NCBI RefSeq assembly: GCF_020532625.1
Contig: NZ_JAJAUY010000001.1
Coordinates: 62,001 to 126,000 of the forward strand
Direction of reading: 5' to 3'
Length of the DNA stretch: 64,000 nucleotides
Source: Streptomyces antimicrobicus
Lineage (GTDB): Bacteria; Actinomycetota; Actinomycetes; Streptomycetales; Streptomycetaceae
The notes under the pieces were generated by a model. It saw nothing but the letters and a program-made list of their open reading frames with translations. It ran no database searches and was not told where the DNA came from. Positions 55,112 to 63,806 of the stretch are shown one piece after another (within the stretch, counting starts at the first letter, position 1; every line of letters begins with the position of its first letter). A program made the position numbers and the translations under genes.

Positions 55112-56068
55112 TCAGCCCCGGGCGGCGTCCTGGTCGAGCCACCAGCGGTAGGTGGCCGCGATGCCGTCGCGCAGCGGGACCGCCGGCTTCCAGCCCAGCG
55201 ACGTCAGCCGGGACACGTCCAGCAGCTTGCGCGGGGTGCCGTCCGGCTTGCCGGTGTCCCAGGCCAGGCGGCCGCGGAAGCCGGTCACCTCGGCGACGGT
55301 CTCGGCCAGTTCGCGGATGGTCAGGTCCTCGCCGCAGCCGATGTTGACCGGCTCGTCGCCGTCGTAGCCGGCGAGCAGCACCGCGCAGGCCGCCGCCAGG
55401 TCGTCCACGTGCAGGAACTCCCGGCGCGGAGTGCCGCTGCCCCACAGCGTCACCTCCTCGCGGCCCTCGACGGCGGCCTCGTGGAAGCGGCGGATCAGCG
55501 CCGGCAGGACGTGCGAGGTCTCCAGGTCGAAGTTGTCGCCCGGCCCGTAGAGATTGGTCGGCATCGCCGAGATGTACGACGCCCCGTACTGCTTGCGGTA
55601 CGACTGCACCTGGACGATGCCGGCGATCTTCGCGAGGGCGTACGCCTCGTTGGTCGGCTCCAGCGGGCCCGTCAGCAGCGCGTCCTCGGTGATCGGCTGG
55701 GGCGCGTGCTTGGGGTAGATGCAGGACGAGCCGAGGAACAGCAGCCGCGCCACGCCCGCGGCGTGCGCGCCGGCGACGACACTGAGCTGGATCTTGAGGT
55801 TGTCCTCCAGGAACTGCACCGGGTAGGTGCTGTTCGCCATGATCCCGCCCACCTTGGCGGCGGCGAGCACCACCGCGTCGGGCCGGACGTCCTTCAGGTA
55901 CGCCTCGGTCGCGGCGGCGTCGCGCAGGTCGAGCTCCGCGCGGCCCCGGGTCAGGACCTCGTGCCCGTCGGCGGCGAGCCGTCGCACGACCGCGGACCCG
56001 ACGAGGCCACGGTGACCCGCCACGAAGATCCGGGCGTGCGGGGGCAGGAGCGGCAGGGGATTCGTCAT
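55112..56068 (-). CDS. fcl: GDP-L-fucose synthase
   Basis: Enzyme of 318 residues converting GDP-4-keto-6-deoxymannose to GDP-L-fucose with NADPH. SDR fold: RIFVAGHRGLVGSAVVRRL (cofactor GxxGxxG), FLGSSCIYPKHAPQPITEDALLTGPLEPTN and NEAYALAKIAG, where YxxxK and the catalytic Ser/Cys region are visible. MPTNLYGPGDNFDLETSHVLPALIRRF and EFLHVDDLA are also GDP-fucose synthase hallmarks. It is divergent from gmd, so both pathway enzymes lie back to back and can supply the adjacent transferase. Confidence 0.95.
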   Translation of the reverse strand: MTNPLPLLPPHARIFVAGHRGLVGSAVVRRLAADGHEVLTRGRAELDLRDAAATEAYLKDVRPDAVVLAAAKVGGIMANSTYPVQFLEDNLKIQLSVVAGAHAAGVARLLFLGSSCIYPKHAPQPITEDALLTGPLEPTNEAYALAKIAGIVQVQSYRKQYGASYISAMPTNLYGPGDNFDLETSHVLPALIRRFHEAAVEGREEVTLWGSGTPRREFLHVDDLAAACAVLLAGYDGDEPVNIGCGEDLTIRELAETVAEVTGFRGRLAWDTGKPDGTPRKLLDVSRLTSLGWKPAVPLRDGIAATYRWWLDQDAARG

Positions 56069-56244
56069 ACCGGCGATGATGCCAAACCGCCGCCGCGGGC
56101 ACGCACCCCGCAACGGACGTCCGTACGGACACACGTACGATGCGGGGACCTTCCGCTCGGGCCGGCGGGCCCGGCACGGGGACCGGGGCCCAGGCCCGGG
56201 CCCCGGCAGACCACCGAACGCAACGAACCCCCGGGGGGAACCGC

Positions 56245-57258
56245 ATGAGCAAGACCGCACTGATCACGGGAGTCACCGGCCAGGACGGCTCCTACCTCGC
56301 CGAGCTGCTGCTGTCCAAGGGCTACACCGTGCACGGCCTCGTGCGGCGTTCCTCCAGCTTCAACACCGAGCGCATCGACCACATCTACCAGGACCCCCAC
56401 ACCGTCGGCCGGTCCTTCGTCCTGCACCACGCCGACCTCTCCGACGGCGTCGCGCTGGTGAACCTGCTGCGCGACATACAGCCCGACGAGGTCTACAACC
56501 TCGGTGCCCAGTCGCACGTGCGCGTCTCCTTCGACGCGCCCCTCTACACCGGCGACGTGACCGGCCTCGGCGCGCTGCGGCTGCTCGAAGCCATCAAGGC
56601 CAGCGGGGTGCAGACGCGGATCTACCAGGCCTCGTCCTCCGAGATGTTCGGCTCGACCCCGCCGCCGCAGAACGAGCTGACGCCGTTCCACCCGCGCAGC
56701 CCCTACGGCGCGGCCAAGGTCTTCGCCTACTGGGCCACGGTGAACTACCGCGAGGCGTACGACATGTTCGCGGTGAACGGCATCCTCTTCAACCACGAGT
56801 CCCCGCGCCGCGGCGAGACCTTCGTGACCCGCAAGATCACCCGCGCCGTCGCCCGGATCAAGGCGGGCCTGCAGGACAAGCTCTACCTCGGCAACCTCGA
56901 CGCGGTGCGCGACTGGGGCTACGCCCCCGAGTACGTCGACGCCATGTGGCGGATGCTCCAGCAGGACGAGCCCACCGACTACGTGGTCGCGACCGGGGTG
57001 GCCGCCACCGTCCGCGAGTTCGTCGAGGCCTCCTTCGGGCACGCCGGGCTCGACTGGGAGCAGTACGTCGCCCACGACCCCAAGTACGAGCGCCCCAGCG
57101 AGGTGGACGCCCTCATCGGTGACGCGAGCAAGGCGCAGGAGCTGCTTGGCTGGAAGCCGACGGTCCTGGTGGACGAATTGGCCCGGATCATGACCGACGC
57201 CGACATCCGTCAGGTTGCGGACCAGCTCTCCGGAGCCACGGTGCGCATCGACCGCTAG
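56245..57258 (+). CDS. gmd: GDP-mannose 4,6-dehydratase
   Basis: SDR enzyme of 337 residues converting GDP-D-mannose to GDP-4-keto-6-deoxy-D-mannose, first step to GDP-fucose or GDP-rhamnose. Motifs: [67 protein letters not shown] (YxxxK) and [25 protein letters not shown] ribosome site is 5 bases before the ATG. Divergent from fcl with 176 bp between the starts. Confidence 0.96.
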   Translation: MSKTALITGVTGQDGSYLAELLLSKGYTVHGLVRRSSSFNTERIDHIYQDPHTVGRSFVLHHADLSDGVALVNLLRDIQPDEVYNLGAQSHVRVSFDAPLYTGDVTGLGALRLLEAIKASGVQTRIYQASSSEMFGSTPPPQNELTPFHPRSPYGAAKVFAYWATVNYREAYDMFAVNGILFNHESPRRGETFVTRKITRAVARIKAGLQDKLYLGNLDAVRDWGYAPEYVDAMWRMLQQDEPTDYVVATGVAATVREFVEASFGHAGLDWEQYVAHDPKYERPSEVDALIGDASKAQELLGWKPTVLVDELARIMTDADIRQVADQLSGATVRIDR

Positions 57259-57391
57259 GCCGTATATTTTTCCCAACGGTTTGCCGTGTCCAGGTCAGCC
57301 CATCCGGTCCTGACCGGCACGAACCGCGCCATCACACGTGGCTGTTCGGATAGTTCCAGCCATTCGAACCGGGCTATGCCCTGGGGGGCTC

Positions 57392-60166
57392 ATGCGTAGA
57401 TCCAGAGGGCTGACTGCTGCCCTCGTCCTGTCGCTGGCCGGTGCCGGCGCCGGCCTCGGCGTCGTGTTGACGCCGCAGGCGTCCGCCGTCACACCGCCGG
57501 TGGCGTTCACCGCCGACACGCTGCCGACCTGGCAGCCCGACGGGATCGTCTGGGCGCTGGCCCAGGCGAACGGCACCGTCTTCGCCGGCGGCACCTTCTC
57601 CAAGGTCCGCCCCCCGGAGGGCGGCAGCGGCGCCGAGCAGGACGCCGTCAACTTCGTCGCGCTGGACGCCGCGACGGGCGCCCCCACGAACTGCGCGCTG
57701 TCCTTCACCATCGGCGAGGGCACCGCGACGGTCCGCGCCCTGGTCGTCTCCAAGGACGGCAAGACCCTCTACGCCGGCGGCTACTTCGGCGCCGTGAACG
57801 GCACCCCGGTCAGCAGCGTCGCCGCGATCGACATCGCCAGCTGCACCCCGAAGGCCGCCTTCCACCCCGGCTTCCCGGCCACCGTCCGCGGTCTCGCCGT
57901 CAGCGACGACACGCTCTACGCCGCCGGTGACTTCAACGCCGTCGACGGCCAGACCCGCGAGCGGTTCGCCGCCGTCGACGCCACCACCGGTGCCGTCAAG
58001 CCGTTCGTCGCCCACGCCGACGAGCCCGGCCGTGCCGTCGAGCTCACCCCGGACGGCAAGAACGTCCTGCTGGGCGGCGACTTCTTCACCGTCAACGGCA
58101 AGAACACCCACGCCCTCGCGGTCGTGGACGCCACCACCGGCGCGGTCGCCAAGACCTACACCAACATCCCGTCGAACTCGGTGGTCAAGGACATCGCCAC
58201 CGACGCGACCGGCTTCTACACCGCCAACGAGGGCTCGGGCGGCGGCGTCTTCGACGGCCGCATCGGCCTGAACCTCACCGACTTCAGCGAGAAGTGGCGC
58301 GACCGCTGCCTGGGCGCGACCCAGTCCGTGCTGCCGTACGACGGGGTGCTCTACAGCTCCTCGCACGCCCACGACTGCTCCACCGAGCTCGAGTTCCCCG
58401 ACGGCAAGCGCCACCACCTGCTGGCCCAGCCCACCGACCACAAGGGCGTCGCCCCCGCGCCCGTGGACGGCTTCGTGCGCGGCCCGCGCAAGCTCGGCTG
58501 GTTCCCCGACACCAACGACGGCCTCGGCGAGGGCATCGGCCCGCGCGTGATGGAGGTCGCGCCGAAGGACGGCACCGCGTACATGTGGGTCGGCGGTGAG
58601 TTCACCACCGTCAACGGCGCCCCGCAGCAGGCCCTGACCCGCTTCGCCTCCACCGGCGACGTCGGCGCCCCGACCACCCCGTCCGCCAGCGCCGCCGCCG
58701 TCAAGCCCGGCGAGGTCCAGGTCCGCTGGCGCACCAGCTTCGACCTCGACGACAGCAGGCTGACGTACCGGATCTACCGCAACGGCGCGGCCACCCCGGT
58801 GGCCACCGTCGAGGCGGAGTCCCTGGAGTGGGAGCGCCCGCAGGCCTCCTGGACCGACACCACCGTCAAGGCCGGCCAGTCCTACAGCTACCGGGTGACC
58901 GCGACCGACGCGGCGGGCAACACCAGCGCCCTGTCCGCGGCCGCGTCGGTGACCGTGCCGACGTCCGTGGTCCCGTACCCGAACCAGGTCCGTGCCGACG
59001 GCGCCCAGCTGTACTGGCGCTACGACGACACCAGCAGCCCGTACGTCGCCGACTCCTCGGCCGGCAACACCAGCGGTGTCCAGGTGGGCGCCCCGGCCCT
59101 GCGCCAGGCGCCCGGCGCGGTCACCGGCACCAGCACGGCCATGGGCTTCAACGGCACCAGCCAGCAGGTGCACAGCGACCGCCGGCAGACGGTCGGCAGC
59201 AGCTACACGCTGGAGACCTGGTTCAAGACGGGCACCTCGCGCGGCGGCAAGCTGATCGGCTTCGGTGACAACACCACCCGCAACAGCGTCTCGTACGACA
59301 AGCAGATCTACATGACCAACACCGGCCGCCTCGCCTTCGGCGTGTACAGCGGCGGCTACAAGGTCGTCACCACCGGTCTGTTCGACACGTACAACGACAA
59401 CAAGTGGCACCACGTGGTCGCCACCCAGGGCCCCGCCGGCATGGCGCTCTACGTCGACGGCCAGAACAAGGGCACCCTGAACGTCACCACCTCCGCGGCC
59501 TACGCCGGCTACTGGCACGTCGGCGGCGACAACCTCGCCAACTGGCCGAACCGCCCGACGAGCAACTTCTTCGCCGGCCAGCTCGACGAGACGGCCGTCT
59601 ACCCGACGGCGCTGACCCAGGCCCAGGTGCAGAACCACTTCGCCCTGGCCAAGGCTCCCGTCGACACGGTCACCGAGGTCAACGCGACCGAGGACACCTA
59701 CGTCAACCAGGGCGCCCCGTCCACCGCCTACGGCACCTCGACCTCGCTGGCGGTGCGCGGCACCTCGGCGTACGAGACGTACCTGCGCTTCGCCCTGCCG
59801 GCGGCCCCCGCCGGCCAGGTCCTGAAGTCCGCCTCGCTGCAGGTCAAGACCAGCACGCAGGCCGGCGCCGGCACCGTCGACACGGTCTCCGTGGTCCCGG
59901 TCACCGGCACGTGGAGCGGTGCGGGCACGACCTTCGCGACCAAGCCGACCCTGGGCACGACCCCGCTCGGTTCGCTCGCGGGCGTCCCGGACGGCTCGGC
60001 GGTCCACAACGTCGACCTGGACACCGCCACGGTCGCCGCGGCGCTGGGCACCAGCTACAGCGTGGCGCTGACCAGCACGGGTTCCGACCCGCTGTGGCTG
60101 TGGTCCTCCGAGGCCTCGGCGGCGGAGGGCACTCCGCAGCTGGTCCTCACGTTCGGCCCGAAGTAA
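57392..60166 (+). CDS. Secreted multidomain LamG/FN3 surface protein
   Basis: Exported protein of 924 residues. Signal peptide MRRSRGLTAALVLSLAGAGAG ending QASA-V near 32. Residues 55-415 form a delta-60-type beta-propeller; GG.F..VNG occurs five times (AGGTFSKV, AGGYFGAVNG, AAGDFNAVDG, GGDFFTVNG, GGEFTTVNG). Then comes a fibronectin III domain (about 430-530), a LamG/concanavalin-like domain (about 550-750, YTLETWFKTG, KWHHVVATQGPAGMALYVDG) and a C-terminal DNRLRE/CBM96-like domain with the usual TEVNATEDTYVNQGAP start. No sortase or cell-wall anchor. Probable glycan-binding role; target unknown. Confidence 0.9.
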   Translation: MRRSRGLTAALVLSLAGAGAGLGVVLTPQASAVTPPVAFTADTLPTWQPDGIVWALAQANGTVFAGGTFSKVRPPEGGSGAEQDAVNFVALDAATGAPTNCALSFTIGEGTATVRALVVSKDGKTLYAGGYFGAVNGTPVSSVAAIDIASCTPKAAFHPGFPATVRGLAVSDDTLYAAGDFNAVDGQTRERFAAVDATTGAVKPFVAHADEPGRAVELTPDGKNVLLGGDFFTVNGKNTHALAVVDATTGAVAKTYTNIPSNSVVKDIATDATGFYTANEGSGGGVFDGRIGLNLTDFSEKWRDRCLGATQSVLPYDGVLYSSSHAHDCSTELEFPDGKRHHLLAQPTDHKGVAPAPVDGFVRGPRKLGWFPDTNDGLGEGIGPRVMEVAPKDGTAYMWVGGEFTTVNGAPQQALTRFASTGDVGAPTTPSASAAAVKPGEVQVRWRTSFDLDDSRLTYRIYRNGAATPVATVEAESLEWERPQASWTDTTVKAGQSYSYRVTATDAAGNTSALSAAASVTVPTSVVPYPNQVRADGAQLYWRYDDTSSPYVADSSAGNTSGVQVGAPALRQAPGAVTGTSTAMGFNGTSQQVHSDRRQTVGSSYTLETWFKTGTSRGGKLIGFGDNTTRNSVSYDKQIYMTNTGRLAFGVYSGGYKVVTTGLFDTYNDNKWHHVVATQGPAGMALYVDGQNKGTLNVTTSAAYAGYWHVGGDNLANWPNRPTSNFFAGQLDETAVYPTALTQAQVQNHFALAKAPVDTVTEVNATEDTYVNQGAPSTAYGTSTSLAVRGTSAYETYLRFALPAAPAGQVLKSASLQVKTSTQAGAGTVDTVSVVPVTGTWSGAGTTFATKPTLGTTPLGSLAGVPDGSAVHNVDLDTATVAAALGTSYSVALTSTGSDPLWLWSSEASAAEGTPQLVLTFGPK

Positions 60167-60172
60167 CCCCCG

Positions 60173-60205
60173 GGAGTGCCGGGCGGAACCCCCGCCCGGC
60201 ACTCC
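60173..60205 (+). terminator. Terminator after the LamG gene
   Basis: Perfect 14-bp stem, GGAGTGCCGGGCGG at 60173-60186 with complement 60192-60205 and a 5-nt loop, 7 bp after the stop. Confidence 0.85.
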
Positions 60206-60261
60206 TCGTCCTCTTCCGTAGCCCTGGCCCTACCCAGACCCGTACCCGTGGGAGCCCTGTG

Positions 60262-60954
60262 ATGTACCGACGCCCGGCAGCGGCCGCCGTCCTGCTGACC
60301 GCCGCCCTGGCGCTGACCGCGTGCGGCGGCTCGGGCGGGGGCGCGTCCGGGACGGGCGGGACGGACGGGACGGCGAAGGCCGGGCCGCCGGCGGCGTCGG
60401 CGGCCCCGGACCCGGCGGACACCACGCCCGCGCCCACCACGGGCCCGGACGCCAGGCCGACCGGCCCCGTGCTGCCCGACGCCAGGCTCACCCCGCGGAC
60501 GGGCACCTTCAAGGACAACGAGAAGAAGTACCTCAGCGGGCGGGTGCCCGAGCGGATGGACCCGGCCGCGGTCCTGCAGACCGGCCAGGAGACCTGCCAG
60601 CGGATCGAACGCACGGCCAAGCGGGACCCGGACGCGGCGACCGCGGCCATCGTCTCCGGCGAGGTCAAGGGCGCCAAGGACGCGATCACCTACCTGTGCC
60701 CCGAGCAGAAGCACCTGCTGGCGGTGGCCGAGAAGGGCTTCGGCGACGGGGTCCGCACGGCGCCCGCCGCGGGCACGTACCGGGCGCTGACCCAGAGCAC
60801 CACGTGCACCTGGCAGGCCCGCGGCAAGGACGGCGCGGTCCTGGCCTCCGGCCCGCAGACCCCGCCGCAGCAGGGCACGAGGATCACCGCCACCGTCCCC
60901 TCGGGCACGGCGGAATTCGAGTCGACGGGCTGCTACGCCTGGATCCCGGCCTAG
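60262..60954 (+). CDS. Putative lipoprotein, function unknown
   Basis: Exported lipoprotein of 230 residues: MYRRPAAAAVLLTAALALTACGG gives a lipobox LTAC (Cys21). A 60-residue Gly/Ala/Pro/Thr linker follows, then a domain of about 140 residues with four Cys (ETCQRIE, ITYLCPEQ, TTCTWQA, TGCYAW), implying two disulfides. The TCTWQARGKDG and C-terminal GCYAWIP pattern is reminiscent of streptomycete surface lipoproteins, but I do not recognise the family. A GGGAGC site is 8-9 bases before the ATG. It lies in a cluster of exported proteins. Confidence 0.8.
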   Translation: MYRRPAAAAVLLTAALALTACGGSGGGASGTGGTDGTAKAGPPAASAAPDPADTTPAPTTGPDARPTGPVLPDARLTPRTGTFKDNEKKYLSGRVPERMDPAAVLQTGQETCQRIERTAKRDPDAATAAIVSGEVKGAKDAITYLCPEQKHLLAVAEKGFGDGVRTAPAAGTYRALTQSTTCTWQARGKDGAVLASGPQTPPQQGTRITATVPSGTAEFESTGCYAWIPA

Positions 60955-61002
60955 GCCCGCACGACAGGGCGGCCCAGGCCGTGTCTCAGAACTCGCGTTG
61001 CG

Positions 61003-61158
61003 AGAGGCGTCGCGGCGGACGATCTCGTAGCCGCCTTCGTCCAGGACGGCCACCGAGGCGAACCGGACGGGGTCGTCCTCGTCGGGCTGGACGACCACGA
61101 AGGTGTTGTCGGAGTCGTTGAGGTCGCTGATCATCATGAACAGCGCGTCCTGCTGGAA
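61003..61158 (-). pseudogene. Fragment of an immunity-like (Imm1-type) protein
   Basis: On the minus strand, positions 61158 to 61003 read FQQDALFMMISDLNDSDNT and continue through PDEDDPVRFASVAVLDEGG to YEIVRRDAS; it looks like genuine protein although no complete open frame fits. The pattern resembles the end of Imm1-family immunity proteins as I recall them. The match stops abruptly at 61003; the frame then runs on without a stop into the opposite strand of the lipoprotein gene. Upstream of 61158 no start is convincing. Likely a decayed gene whose tail was lost. The rest of 60955-61310 has no gene. Confidence 0.4.
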
Positions 61159-61190
61159 CCCTGGTGCAACAGGCGGCGCACCACCGCACT

Positions 61191-61208
61191 GCAACGCACC
61201 TGCGTTGC
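61191..61208. promoter_or_regulatory. GCAACGCA/TGCGTTGC dyad
   Basis: Perfect 8-bp arms with a 2-bp centre, 54 bp upstream of the first Met of the fragment and beyond the glycosyltransferase stop at 61311. It may be the relic of an operator, or a small terminator for the glycosyltransferase gene. Confidence 0.4.
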
Positions 61209-61310
61209 GGCAATGGCGGCACCCGGAAAGATGAGCTCGATCCAATCGAAGCCACTTGGTTCGAACGAATCGGACGGACCGTAGCGCTCTCGCCCAGCAC
61301 TCCGTGGGCG

Positions 61311-62180
61311 TCAGATGACCGGTGGGCGGCCCAGTCGGGTCATCCGCCATACCGTCCGCCACCGCATGGGCCGCCTGGGCGGGCACGGCTTCCGGACCCC
61401 TTCGAAGAAGCCGGCCCACCAGGCTGCCAGGCCGGCCAGCGGGGGCCGCTGCGCGAGCGTGTACGCGGCCCAGGTCGCGAGGTAGATCGGGACCAGGACG
61501 GCGGGCAGGTGCCGTTTGGCCAGCCAGACCCGGTTCCGGCCGGTGTTCCGGTAGTACACCGCGTGCCGGGACGCTTCGGTGCGCGGGTGCTGGAGCACCA
61601 TGTCGGCCCGGTAGTCGATGTCCCAGCCGGCGTCGAGGGCCCGCCAGGCGAAGTCCGTTTCCTCGTGGGCGTAGAAGAACTGGGTGGGGAAGTCGCCTAC
61701 CTGGTCGATGACGCTCATGCGGATGGCGTGGCCGCCGCCGAGGAACGTCGTCACCGGCCCGGACGTCAGCGGGTTCTTGCTGCCCAGGCGGGGGACGTGT
61801 CTGCGCTGGCTCTCTCCGGCTTCGTCGGCGATGCGGAAGCCTGCGATCCCCAGGCGCGGCCTGGCGGCGAACGCTTGCCGGATCAGTTGGAACGTGTCGG
61901 TACGGGGCAGCAGGCCGTCGTCGTCGAGGACCACGACGATGTCTACGCCGCCCTGCTCGCGCAGCCACTGCACGCCCGCGTTTCGGCCGCCGGGAATGCC
62001 CAGGTTCTCCGGGAGCTCGACACCGTCCACGCCGTCCGGCAGCGGTGGGAGCTTGACGCCTTGTCCGAGGACCACGACGGTTGCCGGATCGCCTTCCTGA
62101 GCGGCCACCGAGGCCAGCAGGGCTTCCAGTTCGGTGGGCCGGTCGCCCATGGTCAGGACCACAACCCCGATCTTCGGCAT
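61311..62180 (-). CDS. Family 2 glycosyltransferase
   Basis: GT-A glycosyltransferase of 289 residues. The start MPKIGVVVLTMGDRPTELEALLASV, the nucleotide-binding VDIVVVLDDDGLLPRTD (DDD metal motif), FLGGGHAIRMSVIDQVG and FFYAHEETDFAWRALDAGW (ETDF catalytic-base region) are typical of GT2. The last 70 residues have hydrophobic segments and a basic tail, suggesting weak membrane contact. ATG 62180 is 17 bp after the regulator stop on the same strand, so both probably share a transcript. Acceptor and donor unknown. Confidence 0.9.
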   Translation of the reverse strand: MPKIGVVVLTMGDRPTELEALLASVAAQEGDPATVVVLGQGVKLPPLPDGVDGVELPENLGIPGGRNAGVQWLREQGGVDIVVVLDDDGLLPRTDTFQLIRQAFAARPRLGIAGFRIADEAGESQRRHVPRLGSKNPLTSGPVTTFLGGGHAIRMSVIDQVGDFPTQFFYAHEETDFAWRALDAGWDIDYRADMVLQHPRTEASRHAVYYRNTGRNRVWLAKRHLPAVLVPIYLATWAAYTLAQRPPLAGLAAWWAGFFEGVRKPCPPRRPMRWRTVWRMTRLGRPPVI

Positions 62181-62197
62181 TGCCCTGTGCGTTCCCT

Positions 62198-63559
62198 TCA
62201 CGTGTGGTTGCTGAGTAGTTCGGTGGCGCGCTGGTTCAGGTTCGCCGCCCTGGTCACCCCGCGTTTTCGGTATCGGGCCGCCGCCGCTTGGATCTCCCGT
62301 ACCGCCTGCCGGTTGCGGTCGGAGACCACGCCGCCCATGAAGTCCAGGGATCGGGCCCACAGGCCCACGGCCTCTTCGTGTCGGTGCTGCCCCGCCACTG
62401 CCTTCCCCAGGTTGGCCAGGGTCAGCCCGTGCTTGAGCTGGTACGTGCCGGGGGCGCGGCCGGCCAGGGACCGGCGGTAGTGCCGCTCGGCCGCCGCGTG
62501 ATCCTTCATCGCGGTGAGCGTCTTGCCCATGTGCGAGGCGACGGTGGCCGCCACCGGGCCCGAGGCGGCGGCGTAGGCGGGGACAGGTTCCCGCGTGTCC
62601 GTCACGGCGTCCTCCGCGGCCAGCAGCGCACGCGCTGCCCTGGCTCGCTGACCCCCGGCTCCGTACGCCCTGGCGCACGTCACCAGCAGCAGGGCTTCGG
62701 TCTGGCGATCGACCTTCCCCGACGCCCGGTGCAGGGCGGCTTCGGCCAGCTCAGGGCACGAGCGGGGGTGGCCCAGGTCCAGAGCCTGATGCGTCAGGGC
62801 CCGCATCATCCACGCGGCATGGCCGTTCGGGTCGGCCTCGCAGGCGAGCTGGTAGCCCAGCAGGTAGTACCGCTGGGCGGCGCCCTCCCGGCCGAGGTCG
62901 TGGTGTTTCCATCCGACCAGGCAGGCCAGCTGGGCCGCCGCCCCGAAGGCGTCGGAGCGGACCGCGGCGGAGGGGAACCTGGCTGTCAGCATCGGTGCGA
63001 CGGTGTCGGTCAGGTAGGCGGTGACGGTGGTCAGGCCGTGGCCACCGCCCATCCGCTCGTCCGCGCTGCGGAAGGTCTCGGTGAGCTGCCGGACCGTGGC
63101 CACCTCGGCGGGGCCGACGCTGCCGCCTGCCTCGGCGGCCCGGAGCGTGGCGGCGACCGCTTCGTGGTCGTAGGCCAACGGCAGGCCGACGGCGGAGGCG
63201 GTGAACGCGGCGCCGAGGAAGTCGCGGCGACGTTGCATGACGGATCTCCCGAGGTCGGCGACGGCGGCCAGCGGATCGGCTTCCAGGACCCCACCGGTGA
63301 CTGCGGAGCCTAGACCGATCTCGGCGACGGTCACCCGCCGCTTCGTCCTTCTCGTCAGGGCCTCGGCGATGTAGAACGGCGTCTGGCCGGAGGGCGTACC
63401 GCCGGCGACCCAGTAGGCGACGGCCGACGGGCCGGTACTCAGCCGCTGGCCGGCCTCAGCTGCCACAGAGCGAATCTCCCTGGCCAGCGCGTAGTACGTG
63501 GCCCCGGACTCGGCGATCACGTCGGCCAACGCGCTGTTCGGTTTCCGGTCCGCTGCCAA
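62198..63559 (-). CDS. Streptomycete HTH/TPR-type regulator
   Basis: Cytoplasmic protein of 453 residues of a common streptomycete type: an N-terminal XRE-like region (SALADVIAESGATYYALAREIRSV, PSAVAYWVAGGTPSGQTPFYIAEALTRRTKR) and a long helical C-terminus with TPR-like repeats (HDLGREGAAQRYYLLGYQLACEADPNG, DHAAAERHYRRSLAGRAPGTYQLKHGLTLANLGKA). TTG 63559 with AAGGGGG 7 bases upstream is the start. It precedes the glycosyltransferase in an apparent operon and is divergent from the epimerase; direct repeats lie upstream. No catalytic function. Confidence 0.86.
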   Translation of the reverse strand: MAADRKPNSALADVIAESGATYYALAREIRSVAAEAGQRLSTGPSAVAYWVAGGTPSGQTPFYIAEALTRRTKRRVTVAEIGLGSAVTGGVLEADPLAAVADLGRSVMQRRRDFLGAAFTASAVGLPLAYDHEAVAATLRAAEAGGSVGPAEVATVRQLTETFRSADERMGGGHGLTTVTAYLTDTVAPMLTARFPSAAVRSDAFGAAAQLACLVGWKHHDLGREGAAQRYYLLGYQLACEADPNGHAAWMMRALTHQALDLGHPRSCPELAEAALHRASGKVDRQTEALLLVTCARAYGAGGQRARAARALLAAEDAVTDTREPVPAYAAASGPVAATVASHMGKTLTAMKDHAAAERHYRRSLAGRAPGTYQLKHGLTLANLGKAVAGQHRHEEAVGLWARSLDFMGGVVSDRNRQAVREIQAAAARYRKRGVTRAANLNQRATELLSNHT

Positions 63560-63583
63560 CGTCGGGCCCCCTTGTAAACGATC

Positions 63584-63601
63584 TTGAACGGGTTGAACGG
63601 G
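63584..63601. repeat. Tandem TTGAACGGG repeats upstream of the regulator
   Basis: Two back-to-back TTGAACGGG copies followed by TTG, 25 bp upstream of the regulator start. Tandem repeats of about one helical turn in a promoter region are typical binding sites, possibly for autoregulation. Confidence 0.45.
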
Positions 63602-63806
63602 TTGCCTCTTCGCCCACCGTACTCACTTTCCGTACAGCAGAGTTCACTGTTCATCACGCCGCCCGGGGCTGCACCACCGCTCCTTCTGGTGGAGCCCACC
63701 CCTGCCCCGGGCGGTGCCTGCCGGGGCGGGGAGGCGGTGCCGAGCCGGACCGGTCGCAACCTCCCCGACCTCTTCTCCACCTCCCGCCGAGTCCGAGGAG
63801 ACCACC

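Noticed and set aside
57374..60202. 942-codon minus-strand frame opposite the LamG gene
   Set aside because: Low-complexity Gly/Ala/Val/Arg shadow of a gene with clear signal peptide and domains on the plus strand.
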